Assembly: GCA_946223355.1 (NCBI GenBank) | Contig: CAMIPB010000003.1 | Span: 62,001 to 126,000 of the forward strand | Source of the DNA: an uncultured Corynebacterium sp. | GTDB taxonomy: Bacteria > Actinomycetota > Actinomycetes > Mycobacteriales > Mycobacteriaceae | Direction: 5' to 3' | Length of the DNA stretch: 64,000 nt | Part shown: one piece after another, positions 47,663 to 59,991 of the stretch | Layout: every line of letters begins with the position of its first letter | Position numbering within the stretch: position 1 is the stretch's first letter | Translations under genes and position numbers: made by a program | Notes under the pieces: generated by a model | Seen by the model: only the letters and a program-made list of their open reading frames with translations | What the model was told of the DNA's origin: nothing | Databases searched by the model: none

Positions 47663-48415
47663 CTATTGCTGGATGCCGGGCGCTTCTACTTTGCCAAAGT
47701 TGTTAAACGGGAAGAATACGAGTTCTACTTTACCTCGGACATTTTCCAATGGAATGGAACCATTGAGGCCATCTTCCAGGTGGGCTCGGGAATCGCGTGA
47801 ATTTGTACGTGAGTCACCCATCATGAACAAATGATCTTCCGGTACGGTCACAGGCCCGAAGTAATCTCCACCACAGGCCTCAGAGCCAGTCTTGGGATTA
47901 ATCGCATAGGTCGGTGGATCCAAAACGTAATCCTGCTTGATTGGCTTGCCATCCACCATGACGGCTTCATCGCCCTCTTGACACGATACTTCTTGACCAC
48001 CGGTTGCAATAACACGTTTAACTAGGTTGTTCTCATTTGGCGGTGCTAGCGAAACTTTGCTAAGCGCTTCTTGAATCTTTGCAACTGTTGGGTTCGGGCT
48101 GCGAGGCGACTCCCACATATCATTCCAGTCTTCAGTTCCCTCAAAGACAATGACGTCACCTGGTTTGGGCTCAGAGTTGTAGTAGGACAATTTTTGCACG
48201 AACACGCGGTCGTTAGTGCAGCCCTGACAGCCGTGCAACGTTGGCTCCATTGAGCCGGATGGGATGACATACTGGCGACCGACAAAGGCTTGGAATATAC
48301 CCACCACTGCAAGGACGACGACGACGATGAGCAGTGTCTCAACAATCCAGGGCAGCTGTTTTTTCGGCTTCGATGAAGCTGTCGAGGTTCGTTCGGTGTT
48401 GTTTTGTGGGGTCAT
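47663..48415 (-). CDS. Signal peptidase I, copy 2
   Basis: The 250 residues have a membrane helix at about 24-46. Catalytic Ser55 is in IPSGSMEPTL and Lys133 in LVKRVIATGG; MGDSRTNSRDSR replaces the usual MGDNR box with Ser in place of Asn. A Thr/Lys-rich cytosolic start precedes the helix. Start ATG 48415 is favoured by the length of the family; further in-frame starts lie up to 48442, where an earlier TTG and GTG occur. It is next to copy 1 and downstream of rplS. Confidence 0.92.
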   Translation of the reverse strand: MTPQNNTERTSTASSKPKKQLPWIVETLLIVVVVLAVVGIFQAFVGRQYVIPSGSMEPTLHGCQGCTNDRVFVQKLSYYNSEPKPGDVIVFEGTEDWNDMWESPRSPNPTVAKIQEALSKVSLAPPNENNLVKRVIATGGQEVSCQEGDEAVMVDGKPIKQDYVLDPPTYAINPKTGSEACGGDYFGPVTVPEDHLFMMGDSRTNSRDSRAHLEDGLNGSIPLENVRGKVELVFFPFNNFGKVEAPGIQQ

Positions 48416-48484
48416 CTCATTCACGTCAACCAAGCCTAGCAACCTATAGTGTTAATCCATTAATGCGACCGCCCTTGATATAAA

Positions 48485-48537
48485 AAGAAAACCGCCCGTG
48501 CCTTCACCGGTAAGTGGTGAAGGAACACGAACGGTCT
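48485..48537 (-). terminator. Intrinsic terminator of rplS
   Basis: ACCG, GTG and CCTTCACC pair with GGTGAAGG, CAC and CGGT across 48491-48535, with TTTTCTTTTTA downstream on the minus strand. It parts rplS from the signal peptidase pair. Confidence 0.85.
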
Positions 48538-48568
48538 TTGTCGCTTCTCTACCCCGCAGGGCTGAAAA

Positions 48569-48913
48569 CTAGCGACGCTCCTTAATACGAGCCTTCTTGC
48601 CTTGCAGATCACGCAAGTAGTACAGCTTCGCGCGACGTACGCGGCCACGGCGGGATACCTTGATGGAATCCAAGTTTGGAGAGTGCACTGGGAAGGTACG
48701 CTCTACGCCGATACCGAAGGAAACCTTACGTACGGTGAAGGTTTCACGGATACCGGAGCCCTGACGACGGATGCAAACGCCGCGGAAGAGCTGGGTACGC
48801 TGAGTGCTACCCTCGATAACCTTTACTTCTACGTCCAAGGTGTCGCCTGGACGGAAAGCTGGGATGTCGTCGCGCAGCTGCGCTGCATCGACCTTGTCAA
48901 GAATGTTGGTCAT
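48569..48913 (-). CDS. rplS: 50S ribosomal protein L19
   Basis: L19 sits at the 30S-50S interface. The 114 residues run from [20 protein letters not shown] through [13 protein letters not shown] to [20 protein letters not shown], all diagnostic. ATG 48913 has AAAGGAAA upstream; the open frame continues 44 codons earlier without support. It is divergent from the thiamine operon. Confidence 0.98.
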   Translation of the reverse strand: MTNILDKVDAAQLRDDIPAFRPGDTLDVEVKVIEGSTQRTQLFRGVCIRRQGSGIRETFTVRKVSFGIGVERTFPVHSPNLDSIKVSRRGRVRRAKLYYLRDLQGKKARIKERR

Positions 48914-49033
48914 AACATTTCCTTTTTCAGTTTGAGGCAGAGGATCCTTCCCGCATATTGCAAAAGAAGGTTCGTACCCGTTACAAAGTTCAGTTTTAGT
49001 ATCTTTCCACAGTGGTACCGAAACTAACAAATC

Positions 49034-49049
49034 TGTCATTCGCATGACA
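49034..49049. promoter_or_regulatory. Palindrome in the rplS/thiC spacer
   Basis: TGTCAT-TCGC-ATGACA is a perfect 6-bp inverted repeat just upstream of a possible -10 (TATGCT, 49062-49067) for the riboswitch transcript. It could be an operator. Confidence 0.35.
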
Positions 49050-49097
49050 AAGCTAAGACTCTATGCTTACAGTAGGAGGACCGTAATACACAGTACA

Positions 49098-50995
<1,898 letters not shown>

Positions 50996-50996
<1 letters not shown>

Positions 50997-51664
50997 TGAC
51001 TCGGTCTGAAGTAGACTATCGCTGTTACTTCGTCACGGGAGCAGAATCATATCCTCATCAGGTTGTAAACACAGCGGTTGCCGCCGTTCGTGGCGGTGCA
51101 GGTGTTATTCAAGTCCGTTCCAAACCGATTTCTGCCCGTGACCTTTATTTGCTCGCACGTGAGGTTGCTGAATCGGTTTCTGAGGCCAACCCTGCAACGC
51201 GTGTGCTTATCGACGATCGCGTCGATGTCGCCTTAGCATTGCGCAATGACGGTGTTCCAGTTCATGGTGTTCATATCGGGCAAGAAGACCTTGGGGTAGC
51301 TGAGTCCCGGGCTCTGCTTGGCCCCGACGCAATAATTGGGCTTACCACTGGCACAAAGCGGTTAGTTGAAGATGCAAATGAAGTTTCATCGATGCTGGAT
51401 TACGTGGGCTGTGGACCGTTTCGCGCAACCCCCACTAAGGATTCCGGACGGCCACCGATTGGTTTATCTGGTTACCCAGAACTTGTCACGGCCTCATCAC
51501 TTCCCTTAGTTGCAATAGGTGACGTCACAGTGAAAGACGCATACCAACTAGCAACAACCGGGGTGGCAGGAGTGGCGATTGTTCGAGGAATCATGAATTC
51601 GGAAGACCCGACCAGTTATGTCCAGCAAGTAATTGCAGAATTTGAATCCGGTAGGGCTCAATAA
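50996..51664 (+). CDS. thiE: Thiamine phosphate synthase
   Basis: ThiE joins HMP diphosphate and the thiazole phosphate to give thiamine phosphate. The 222 residues form a TIM barrel with GAGVIQVRSK, VLIDDRVDVALAL, HIGQEDL, and YVGCGPFRATPTKD. It begins within the thiC stop codon and ends at the thiO start (TAATG), so translation is coupled on both sides. Confidence 0.96.
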
Positions 51665-52824
51665 TGCGGGTGGTGATAATCGGAGGCGGCATTATTGGAC
51701 TATCGACGGCAGTGGTACTGGCAGATACCCTAGCCCGAGACGGGGATACCACCTCTGAAATCGTGTTGTTTGACCCGGCACCGGCCAGTGGTGCCTCTCA
51801 TTTTGCAGGTGGGATGCTCGCCCCAGCTGCTGAAGTGATGTACCAGCAAGATCCGTTGTTTCCATTAATGATGGAATCGTCTCGCCGCTATCCTGAACTA
51901 TTAGACATTGTGCGCTCTCATACAAATTTAGATATTGGGCATCGAAATGAGGGCACCCTAGTTGTCGCGGCTGACCGGGCTGATGCCCAGCATCTAAGCG
52001 AGCTTTTGGAATATCAACAAAGTCACGGCATGTCCGTTGAGCACATTTCAGTACGCGCAGCACGGCGGCTAGAGCCTGGCTTGGCTCCACACTTGAGCGG
52101 CGCCGTATCAATTGCAAGCGACACCCAGATTTCACCACGTATGTTTACTGCTGCACTTATTGATGCAGCCCAGAACCTCGGCGTTCGCGTCCTCAAAGAG
52201 ACAGCCCAATCGATTACTCAAAGTACAGAAGGACTGGGAAAAGTAGTGTCTACCGATTCTGGTTCCTATTTGTGCGAGCAGGTGGTCATCGCCAATGGGC
52301 TAGGTGCTGCTTTAATTGCCGGCTGGCACGAAGCGGCTACTGAAACTTCCACTCCCCTAAAACTGCGTCCGGTTTATGGTGATATTTTGCGTCTTCGGGT
52401 GCCAGATTACCTCTATCCCCTCATCAATCATGTGGTTCGAGGCTTCGTGGAGGACCGCCCCATCTACATCATTCCCCGCAACGATCACACAATCGCGCTT
52501 GGAGCAACCACGCGGGAAGACGGTCGGGCCACTCCTCTCGCAGGTGGAGTTTATGACCTTTTGCGAGATGGTATTCACATTGTTCCTGGCATTGAAGACT
52601 GTGAACTTATTGAAGCAAGCACCGGAGCACGCCCCGGCACACCTGATGATTTGCCCTACCTAGGACGCATCGATGACAGCATCATCGTGTCTACTGGCTA
52701 TTTCCGTCATGGAATTCTTCTGTCTGCTCTCGCGGCGTTTACTACCGTCGATATGCTCTTGGGCCGTTCAGAAACCATTGATCTTTCGGCATGCAAACCT
52801 CTACGTCATCTTTCCAACATGTGA
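51664..52824 (+). CDS. thiO: Glycine oxidase ThiO
   Basis: ThiO oxidises glycine to the imine used for thiazole formation. The 386-residue flavoprotein starts with VVIIGGGIIGLSTAVVLA (FAD), then SGASHFAGGMLAPAAE, and ends with RHGILLSALAAFTTVDMLLG typical of the DAO family. It uses oxygen and gives peroxide. It lies between thiE and thiS in the operon; corynebacteria that use ThiO lack the anaerobic ThiH route. Confidence 0.93.
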   Translation: MRVVIIGGGIIGLSTAVVLADTLARDGDTTSEIVLFDPAPASGASHFAGGMLAPAAEVMYQQDPLFPLMMESSRRYPELLDIVRSHTNLDIGHRNEGTLVVAADRADAQHLSELLEYQQSHGMSVEHISVRAARRLEPGLAPHLSGAVSIASDTQISPRMFTAALIDAAQNLGVRVLKETAQSITQSTEGLGKVVSTDSGSYLCEQVVIANGLGAALIAGWHEAATETSTPLKLRPVYGDILRLRVPDYLYPLINHVVRGFVEDRPIYIIPRNDHTIALGATTREDGRATPLAGGVYDLLRDGIHIVPGIEDCELIEASTGARPGTPDDLPYLGRIDDSIIVSTGYFRHGILLSALAAFTTVDMLLGRSETIDLSACKPLRHLSNM

Positions 52825-52839
52825 AAAGGAGAAAATGTA

Positions 52840-53046
52840 ATGATTACGCTCACGCTCAACGGAAAAATCCATGAAACATCGGCATCCACGGTGAAGGATT
52901 TGGTCGAAGAACTTGTAGGCGAGGGAAGCCAAGTAAACGGTATTGCAGTCGCGGTAAACGGAAAGGTCGTGGCACGTTCCCAATGGGACCAGTCTCTCCA
53001 GTCGGGTGAGACGGTGGATGTTTTGAATGCAGTTCAGGGAGGGTAA
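52840..53046 (+). CDS. thiS: Sulfur carrier protein ThiS
   Basis: ThiS is the 68-residue ubiquitin-like carrier whose C-terminal Gly-Gly (QGG) is adenylated by ThiF and thiocarboxylated, supplying the thiazole sulfur. The beta-grasp pattern with VNGIAVAVNGKVV is clear. GGAG lies before the ATG. The stop is followed directly by the thiG ATG. Confidence 0.97.
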   Translation: MITLTLNGKIHETSASTVKDLVEELVGEGSQVNGIAVAVNGKVVARSQWDQSLQSGETVDVLNAVQGG

Positions 53047-53834
<788 letters not shown>

Positions 53835-53835
<1 letters not shown>

Positions 53836-54962
53836 TGGACTTTCTTTTAGATGACTTAGAACGTGCACGAACTGCACGACAATTGAACCTTCCTGGCTTT
53901 GGGGTTGTTCAACAAGAAGCATTAAAAAAGTCTCACATCCTCATTGTGGGCGCTGGAGGCTTAGGCTGCCCTGCGCTGCAACAACTAGCTGCAGCAGGTA
54001 TCGGCAACATTACGATTATTGATGACGACATAGTTGACATCACCAATATCCATCGTCAAATACTGTTTGGTGCGGGCGATGTGGGCAAGAGCAAGGTCGA
54101 TATCGCAGCTACTCGTGCACGAGAATTGCAGCCCAGCATCTCGGTGACTCCGCTTCATGAACGTCTTACACCGGCCAATGCTTGCGAGCTTATTGGCTCA
54201 GTTGACCTGGTTCTTGATGGTTCAGATTCGTTTTCTACCAAATACCTTGTTGCTGATGCTGCAGAGATCACGGGTACCCCGTTGGTTTGGGGCACCGTTT
54301 TGCGCTTCCACGGTGATGTTGCCCTATGGCATTCAGGCCCTGAGAATCGCGGGGTTGGTCTGCGGGATGTCTTCCCGCATCAGCTTGACGCCCACGCAGT
54401 ACCTGACTGTGCCACAGCTGGCGTGCTAGGAGTCACGACATCTGTAGTTGGAGGACTGATGGCGACCTTGGCGATTGCGTGGCTTAGTGGACTTGACCGG
54501 ACGGTGGGACGCATTACGAGCTACGAAGCAATTCCAGCCACTGTACAGAGTTATACTGCGACCGCAGATCCTGCTCGGGAACGAGTTCTGAAACTCCAAG
54601 AATCATATGAAACTACTTCTGGTGACGAAGCATCAGAACATGATTCGTTGGAAACAGCTCAGCTTTTAGACGAGGTAAAACGCCAAGAAGCTGTGCTTTT
54701 AGATATTCGTGAACCCGGCGAAGTAATTATCCAGCCTTTTCCGTCTCAGTTACGTCCGTGCACACGTCCTTTAAGCACACTGGCGGATACGAAAGATATA
54801 TCCGACTTTTTCACCGAATTAGGCACAGAACACACCGCGGCTGTTGTCGCGTGCGCCTCAGGAAAACGCTCAGCCCAGTTCATCGATAATTACCGCGAAT
54901 TAGCAGAACAAGCAGGTATTGCTCTAAAGAACCTACCTGGCGGAATGAGGAGTTTGTCATGA
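53835..54962 (+). CDS. thiF: ThiF/MoeB-type adenylyltransferase with C-terminal rhodanese domain
   Basis: The N-terminal part (about 1-245) is the E1-like enzyme that adenylates the ThiS C-terminus: HILIVGAGGLGCPALQQLAAAG is the nucleotide fold, with ITIIDDDIVDITNIHRQILF. The C-terminal part (about 275-375) is a rhodanese-like domain with Cys in VVACASGKRS, which could deliver the sulfur. The expected zinc Cys pairs of MoeB are not obvious. ATG 53835 has GAGG upstream and overlaps the thiG stop. It ends in ATGA with thiD. Confidence 0.93.
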
Positions 54963-55804
54963 TTCAGATACCACGAGTTTTATCCATCGCCGGCACTGAT
55001 CCAACGGGAGGTGCTGGTATTCAAGCGGATCTCAAATCAATAGAGGCAGCAGGTGGCTACGGCATGTGTGTGGTTACGGCACTCGTTGCACAAAACACGC
55101 AGGGAGTCCGCTCTGTTCACACTCCTCCAGAGCAATTTTTGCGTGAACAATTAGACGCTGTCAGCGACGACGTGGTAATCGACGCAATCAAAATTGGCAT
55201 GCTGGGTAACACAGCAACTACAGCGATTGTCCGTGATTGGTTGGAAGAGCTCCAACAGAGCTCAGAAAAATCCATTCCAGTCGTATTGGATCCGGTGATG
55301 GTGTCAACCAGCGGGCACCGGCTCTTAGAACCGGATGCGGAACGCGCAGTGCGTGACTTCTCCAAAATAGCAACTGCGGTAACTCCTAACCTGCCTGAAC
55401 TGGCTGTACTGTGCAATCAACAGGAAAGAGATACCCTGGAGGCCGCCATTTCAGACGCTCAACTCTGGGCTGCCTCTGCACACACTGCAGTGATAGTCAA
55501 AGGGGGTCACCTGCGCGGAGAAGTTGCTGACAACGCAGCAGTTTGGCCTTCAGGGGACGTCTTCCGAGTTCCAAATCCACGAGTAAAAACTAAGAATACG
55601 CACGGCACAGGATGCTCATTATCGAGTGCAGTCGCCGCTAGATTAGGCGCGGGAGACGACCTCAACAAAGCATTAGATTGGTCAACACGCTGGCTACGAG
55701 AAGCACTGGTTGGAGCCGATGCCTTGGCTGTGGGACAAGGCAACGGGCCCGTCGATCACGGGGTCAGATCGCGACGACTAGCGGCCGAAGCCGGCCTTCT
55801 TTAG
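54959..55804 (+). CDS. thiD: Hydroxymethylpyrimidine (phosphate) kinase ThiD
   Basis: ThiD phosphorylates HMP and HMP phosphate to the diphosphate that ThiE uses. The 281 residues start SIAGTDPTGGAGIQADLK, then AAGGYGMCVVTALVAQNTQGV, and contain NTHGTGCSLSSAVAARLGAG, the ribokinase anion-hole motif. Its start overlaps the thiF stop by four bases. Its last 27 bases overlap the convergent tex gene. Confidence 0.96.
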   Translation: MIQIPRVLSIAGTDPTGGAGIQADLKSIEAAGGYGMCVVTALVAQNTQGVRSVHTPPEQFLREQLDAVSDDVVIDAIKIGMLGNTATTAIVRDWLEELQQSSEKSIPVVLDPVMVSTSGHRLLEPDAERAVRDFSKIATAVTPNLPELAVLCNQQERDTLEAAISDAQLWAASAHTAVIVKGGHLRGEVADNAAVWPSGDVFRVPNPRVKTKNTHGTGCSLSSAVAARLGAGDDLNKALDWSTRWLREALVGADALAVGQGNGPVDHGVRSRRLAAEAGLL

Positions 55805-58060
55805 CGCATCCGCCATCGAGCCATCTGCCGACGGCGTTGACTTCCCTACCTGGGCGCGGCGATGTGCACGGCTTCGAACTTCTCCGCGCTTCTTCTGAAG
55901 TTTCTTACCAGGTTGGCCTGGCTCGTCGTCCAAACGAAGTGACAACCCGATGCGCTGGCGCTCAACGTCAACATCCATGACCTTAACTTTGACTACTTGG
56001 CCAGAGCGCACTACCTCGTGCGGATCAGAAACAAAGGTGTGACTCATCGCAGACACATGAACCAAGCCATCCTGGTGGACACCCACGTCAACGAAAGCGC
56101 CGAAGGCGGCAACATTGGTGACAGTTCCTTCCAAAACCATGCCTGGAGTCAAGTCTGATATCTTGTTGACGCCCTCTTTGAATGTTGCAGTCTTAAATTC
56201 TGGACGCGGATCACGGCCTGGCTTATTCAGTTCATTCACAATGTCACTGACCGTGGGGATACCGAACTTTTCATCGGCAAACTCAGCGGGCTTGAGAGAG
56301 TTAAGCACGCGTTCATTGCCAATGAGCTCTACGACAGAAAGACCAGTTTTCGTGGCTATTTTTTCCACTACAGGATAGGCCTCAGGATGGACAGCAGATG
56401 CATCTAGGGGATCTTTACCGCCTGTAATCCGGAGAAATCCGGCAGCCTGTTCAAAGGCTTTCGCCCCTAAACGTGGAACCTTCATCAGTTCCTTCCTGGT
56501 TGCAAAACTGCCGTTACCATCGCGGTAGGCCACGATATTCGCTGCGACGGTGGCGTTGATTCCAGCAACTCGTTCGAGAAGCGGTGCTGAGGCAGTATTA
56601 AGGTCCACGCCGACGCCGTTAACAACATCTTCCACGACTCCATCTAGTGTGCGTGCTAGCGCGTTTTGATTGACGTCGTGTTGATACTGTCCAACGCCGA
56701 TTGCCTTAGGGTCTATCTTCATCAGCTCGGCTAGGGGATCTTGCAACCGACGTGCGATGGAAACCGCACCGCGCAGCGATACGTCCATGTCTGGAAATTC
56801 TTCGGCTGCGATTGAAGAAGCGGAGTACACAGATGCACCAGATTCTGACACCACTACCGGTGTAGGGCGCTTGCCTCCCGCCTGTGCGATTAGGTCCGCG
56901 ATCTCTCTGCTTAATTGTTCTGTTTCTCTCGAAGCTGTGCCGTTACCAATCGCGAGGAGATCAACGCCGTGCGTAGCGCAGAGGGTGGACAAGGTCTCTA
57001 CGGCTTTGCTCCACTGATTTTGTGGTTGGTGCGGATACACAATAGCGGTGTCCAGAACCTTTCCGGTTGGGTCTACGACAGCGCATTTCACACCGTTTCG
57101 ATACCCCGGATCTAGCCCTAAGGTAGCTCGTTGGCCTGCGGGAGCAGCGAGGAGAACGTCTTTCAAGTTGGTGGCAAAAACCTTCAACGCGCCCTTTTCT
57201 GCGATTTCTTTCAGGCGCATGCGCACGTCAAGGCTGGAAGAAATAAGCAATTTGGTACGCCAGCCCCACCGAACAGCATCGGCCAGCCACTGCGAGGCAG
57301 CGCGGTTGAGGTTGAATCGCTGCGCGATGAGACTCTCATAGGTCTCGTCATCACCCGGGTTGAGGTTAAGCTGCAGGATCCCCTCTGATTCGCCCCGGAA
57401 AAGAGCAAGAATTCTGTGGGAAGGCAAAGAGGTAAATGAATCGGAAAAGTCGAAATAGTCAGAATATTTCTTGCCTGCGGCTTCTTTTCCTTCAACGACG
57501 GACGCTGACATGGTGCCGTTTGCAAACATTGTGTCTCTTACTTCACCGACCAGGTCGGCATCCGTGGCAAAACGATCGATCAGGATAGCGCGTGCGCCAT
57601 CTAAAACAGCCTTCTCATCCTCGTAGCCGTCAGTCTTATAGTCTGCAGCAAAACTTGCCGGATCCTCATCTACGTGTTTTATCAGCTTATCCACCAACGG
57701 TTCAAGACCTGCTTCTTTGGCCTTGTCTGCCTTAGTTTTCCGACGCTTCTTATACGGCAGATACAAGTCTTCAAGCCGCGCTTTAGATTCGCAGGATGTG
57801 ATCTGCTCACGTAAGGAATCGGTAAGTTTTCCCTGTTCATCGATTGCTTTGATGATGCTTTCTTTGCGCTCTTCGAGTTCACGAAGATAAGAAGCGCGCT
57901 CATCGATTGTTCGCAGCTGGGTATCATCCAGCCCACCAGTAGCTTCTTTACGGTACCGGGCGATGAAAGGGACAGTATTTCCCTCAACGAGCAGTTTCAA
58001 AGCAGTGTCTACTTGAGACTGGGACACACCTATTTCTTGAGCAATTGTAGCTGCGATCAT
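55778..58060 (-). CDS. tex: Tex-family RNA-binding transcription accessory protein
   Basis: Tex binds RNA and affects transcription. The 760 residues have a helical N-terminal domain, a YqgF-like nuclease-fold domain (about 320-480) with TLGLDPGYRNGVKCAV, helix-hairpin-helix motifs (RNGNGSF and GAKAF areas) and a C-terminal S1 domain (about 640-720, EGTVTNVAAFGAFVDVG). The end RSRAHRRAQ to AGFGR is basic. It ends inside the thiD coding sequence on the other strand, so no terminator can separate them. trmD is the next gene upstream on the same strand. Confidence 0.96.
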   Translation of the reverse strand: MIAATIAQEIGVSQSQVDTALKLLVEGNTVPFIARYRKEATGGLDDTQLRTIDERASYLRELEERKESIIKAIDEQGKLTDSLREQITSCESKARLEDLYLPYKKRRKTKADKAKEAGLEPLVDKLIKHVDEDPASFAADYKTDGYEDEKAVLDGARAILIDRFATDADLVGEVRDTMFANGTMSASVVEGKEAAGKKYSDYFDFSDSFTSLPSHRILALFRGESEGILQLNLNPGDDETYESLIAQRFNLNRAASQWLADAVRWGWRTKLLISSSLDVRMRLKEIAEKGALKVFATNLKDVLLAAPAGQRATLGLDPGYRNGVKCAVVDPTGKVLDTAIVYPHQPQNQWSKAVETLSTLCATHGVDLLAIGNGTASRETEQLSREIADLIAQAGGKRPTPVVVSESGASVYSASSIAAEEFPDMDVSLRGAVSIARRLQDPLAELMKIDPKAIGVGQYQHDVNQNALARTLDGVVEDVVNGVGVDLNTASAPLLERVAGINATVAANIVAYRDGNGSFATRKELMKVPRLGAKAFEQAAGFLRITGGKDPLDASAVHPEAYPVVEKIATKTGLSVVELIGNERVLNSLKPAEFADEKFGIPTVSDIVNELNKPGRDPRPEFKTATFKEGVNKISDLTPGMVLEGTVTNVAAFGAFVDVGVHQDGLVHVSAMSHTFVSDPHEVVRSGQVVKVKVMDVDVERQRIGLSLRLDDEPGQPGKKLQKKRGEVRSRAHRRAQVGKSTPSADGSMADALKKAGFGR

Positions 58061-58070
58061 TTAAACAACT

Positions 58071-58949
58071 TTATCGCATAGGAAAACCGATTGACTCTAG
58101 GTACTCACGATCATGGCGGTCTAGTTTCACCTGCTCGAGGAGTTCAGGACGACGTTGCGCTGTACGCCGTAAAGATTCATTTCGGCGCCATCTATCAACG
58201 GCACCATGGTTTCCCGAGAACAAAACCTCGGGCGTGTCTAGGCCGCGCCAACTTCGAGGCTTTGTGTAACTCGGTCCTTCCAAGAGCCCATCCGAAAAAG
58301 AATCATCCTCATGAGATTGTGCATTTCCAAGCACTCCAGGAATTAGGCGCACCACCGCTTCAGCGATAACGAGGACTGCTGCTTCTCCGCCAATCAGTAC
58401 GTAGTCTCCGATGGAGACCTCTCGGACACGAAATCTATTGCGAGCATCGTCAACTACACGTTGGTCAATTCCTTCATAACGTCCGCATGCGAAAGCAATA
58501 TGTTCCTCGTTTGACCATGCTCGCGCATGAGCTTGTGTGAATGGCCGTCCCGCGGGGGTAGGAACAACTAGCAAAGGTAGGTCTGCGTCTTCGCCATCTT
58601 CAACATCACGTGCATCGTAGCGCTGTTGCTGGTTTCCAGCGAGTTCATCATGACGCGGTTTATCCACATGTGCAGTGGCTGTTTCTAATGCCTTGGCTTC
58701 TGCGACTGGACCTGTGCCCGCTGCGACGTCGTCAAGCGCTGGCCCCCACACAGTGGGTTTCATGACCATTCCTGGGCCTCCGCCAAAAGGAGTGTCATCA
58801 ACAGATTTATGCACGTCGGTTGCCCACTGCCGTAAGTCATGCACGCCCACTTCAAGAATGCCCTTTTCCAATGCCTTCCCTAGCAGAGCATGACGCAGTG
58901 GTGTGAGGTAGTCCGGGAAAATAGTAACGATATCGAGGCGAACGGTCAT
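58071..58949 (-). CDS. trmD: tRNA (guanine-N1)-methyltransferase
   Basis: TrmD methylates G37 in tRNAs reading CNN codons. The 292 residues contain VTIFPDYL, DDTPFGGGPGMVMKP, CGRYEGIDQRV, GDYVLIGGEAAVLV and PSYTKPRSWRG. A charged insert of about 40 residues (about 103-142, near DELAGNQQQRYDA and VEDGEDAD) lengthens the loop between the two trefoil halves relative to E. coli TrmD. ATG 58949 overlaps the rimM stop (ATGA). tex lies 10 bases downstream. Confidence 0.96.
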   Translation of the reverse strand: MTVRLDIVTIFPDYLTPLRHALLGKALEKGILEVGVHDLRQWATDVHKSVDDTPFGGGPGMVMKPTVWGPALDDVAAGTGPVAEAKALETATAHVDKPRHDELAGNQQQRYDARDVEDGEDADLPLLVVPTPAGRPFTQAHARAWSNEEHIAFACGRYEGIDQRVVDDARNRFRVREVSIGDYVLIGGEAAVLVIAEAVVRLIPGVLGNAQSHEDDSFSDGLLEGPSYTKPRSWRGLDTPEVLFSGNHGAVDRWRRNESLRRTAQRRPELLEQVKLDRHDREYLESIGFPMR

Positions 58950-59446
58950 AGCTCGAGCAAGCCCTCCGGAGGAGTGATCGTGCACATCCCCGCTTCGAGG
59001 TCAACTTCAGGAACAATCTCTTCCACAAATGGAATGAGGACGTCTTTTTCCTCCATCCTTACTTCCAACAAGGACTGCGCGGCAGTATGCATGACTCCTG
59101 TAACCACGCCTATATCTTCGCCGTTATGTAGGACTCGCAAACCTTCTAGCTCATGATCGTAAAACCCCTCATCATCTTCCGCTGCTTCGAGTGGTTCTGC
59201 AAAAAACTTTGTTCCGCGCAGAGATTCCGCACCATTGCGATCCGGAATTTCCTCAAACGTGATCAACAACCGGCCCTTATGCGCACGAACTGTTTTAATG
59301 GTGAGCTCATGAACAAGCTTTCCTTGCTTGCCATGCAGAACTTCACCAATCGCAAAACGACTTTCCGGTTCGTCAGTAGTGACGTCAACAGAAACCTCGC
59401 CGCGAATGCCATGCGCCTTCATGACGCGACCTATCAGCAATTCCAT
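58946..59446 (-). CDS. rimM: Ribosome maturation factor RimM
   Basis: RimM helps assemble the 30S head around S19. The 166 residues from ATG 59446 (MELLIGRVMKAHGIRGEV) cover the barrel domain and a C-terminal PRC-like domain with EEIVPEVDLEAGMCTITPPEG. An in-frame GTG 14 codons earlier lacks family support. It is upstream of trmD with a four-base overlap. Confidence 0.95.
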   Translation of the reverse strand: MELLIGRVMKAHGIRGEVSVDVTTDEPESRFAIGEVLHGKQGKLVHELTIKTVRAHKGRLLITFEEIPDRNGAESLRGTKFFAEPLEAAEDDEGFYDHELEGLRVLHNGEDIGVVTGVMHTAAQSLLEVRMEEKDVLIPFVEEIVPEVDLEAGMCTITPPEGLLEL

Positions 59447-59535
59447 GTCTTCTACTTTAACCGTTAAGCCGCTAATGCCAATTTTCACGGTAAAGTTGTA
59501 ATTAAACAGCTTCTCTTGCGAAAGGAACGCCTACC

Positions 59536-59991
59536 ATGCGAGATCTGCCAATTAATACCCCTGATTCTTTTGGCAATGCCGTTCATCACGAATCCCACGA
59601 TGACGTCTTGGAATTCGCAGATTCCATGACAGTCATGTACGCGTCCAATGAAGCCCCTGAACCTGATCCACAGCGTTCACGTCCATCAGTAAAACGACTC
59701 ATGCAAGGTGACGGCGTAAACGTTATTGCCTTCAATTTCCTCCCCAACCAAAACCTCCCCGATCACAAGGCTGCACATCCAATAACCGTGCAGTGTGTAG
59801 AAGGTGAGCTGGAATTTACGTGCGGTGAAGAGACAATAACGCTTGTCCCCGGAACCATCATTCACCTTCCAGCCTATGTTCCGCATCGCGTGGACTGCCC
59901 GGGTAATGAGGACAGCAATAAGGGGCCAAATACCTTGGTACTAATGATGCACACGGGTGAGCAACATTCAGAAAACCGTCAGCTAAGCTAA
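59536..59991 (+). CDS. Cupin-domain protein
   Basis: This 151-residue protein holds one cupin barrel (about 60-140) with VIAFNFLPNQNLPDHKAAHPI, EGELEFTCGEETITLVPGT and HLPAYVPHRV, where His residues may bind a metal. The first 50 residues are less typical. The N-terminus is helical and acidic. Substrate and role are unknown. It is 18 bases from the TetR regulator that follows, so the regulator may control it or be co-transcribed with it. Confidence 0.82.
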   Translation: MRDLPINTPDSFGNAVHHESHDDVLEFADSMTVMYASNEAPEPDPQRSRPSVKRLMQGDGVNVIAFNFLPNQNLPDHKAAHPITVQCVEGELEFTCGEETITLVPGTIIHLPAYVPHRVDCPGNEDSNKGPNTLVLMMHTGEQHSENRQLS

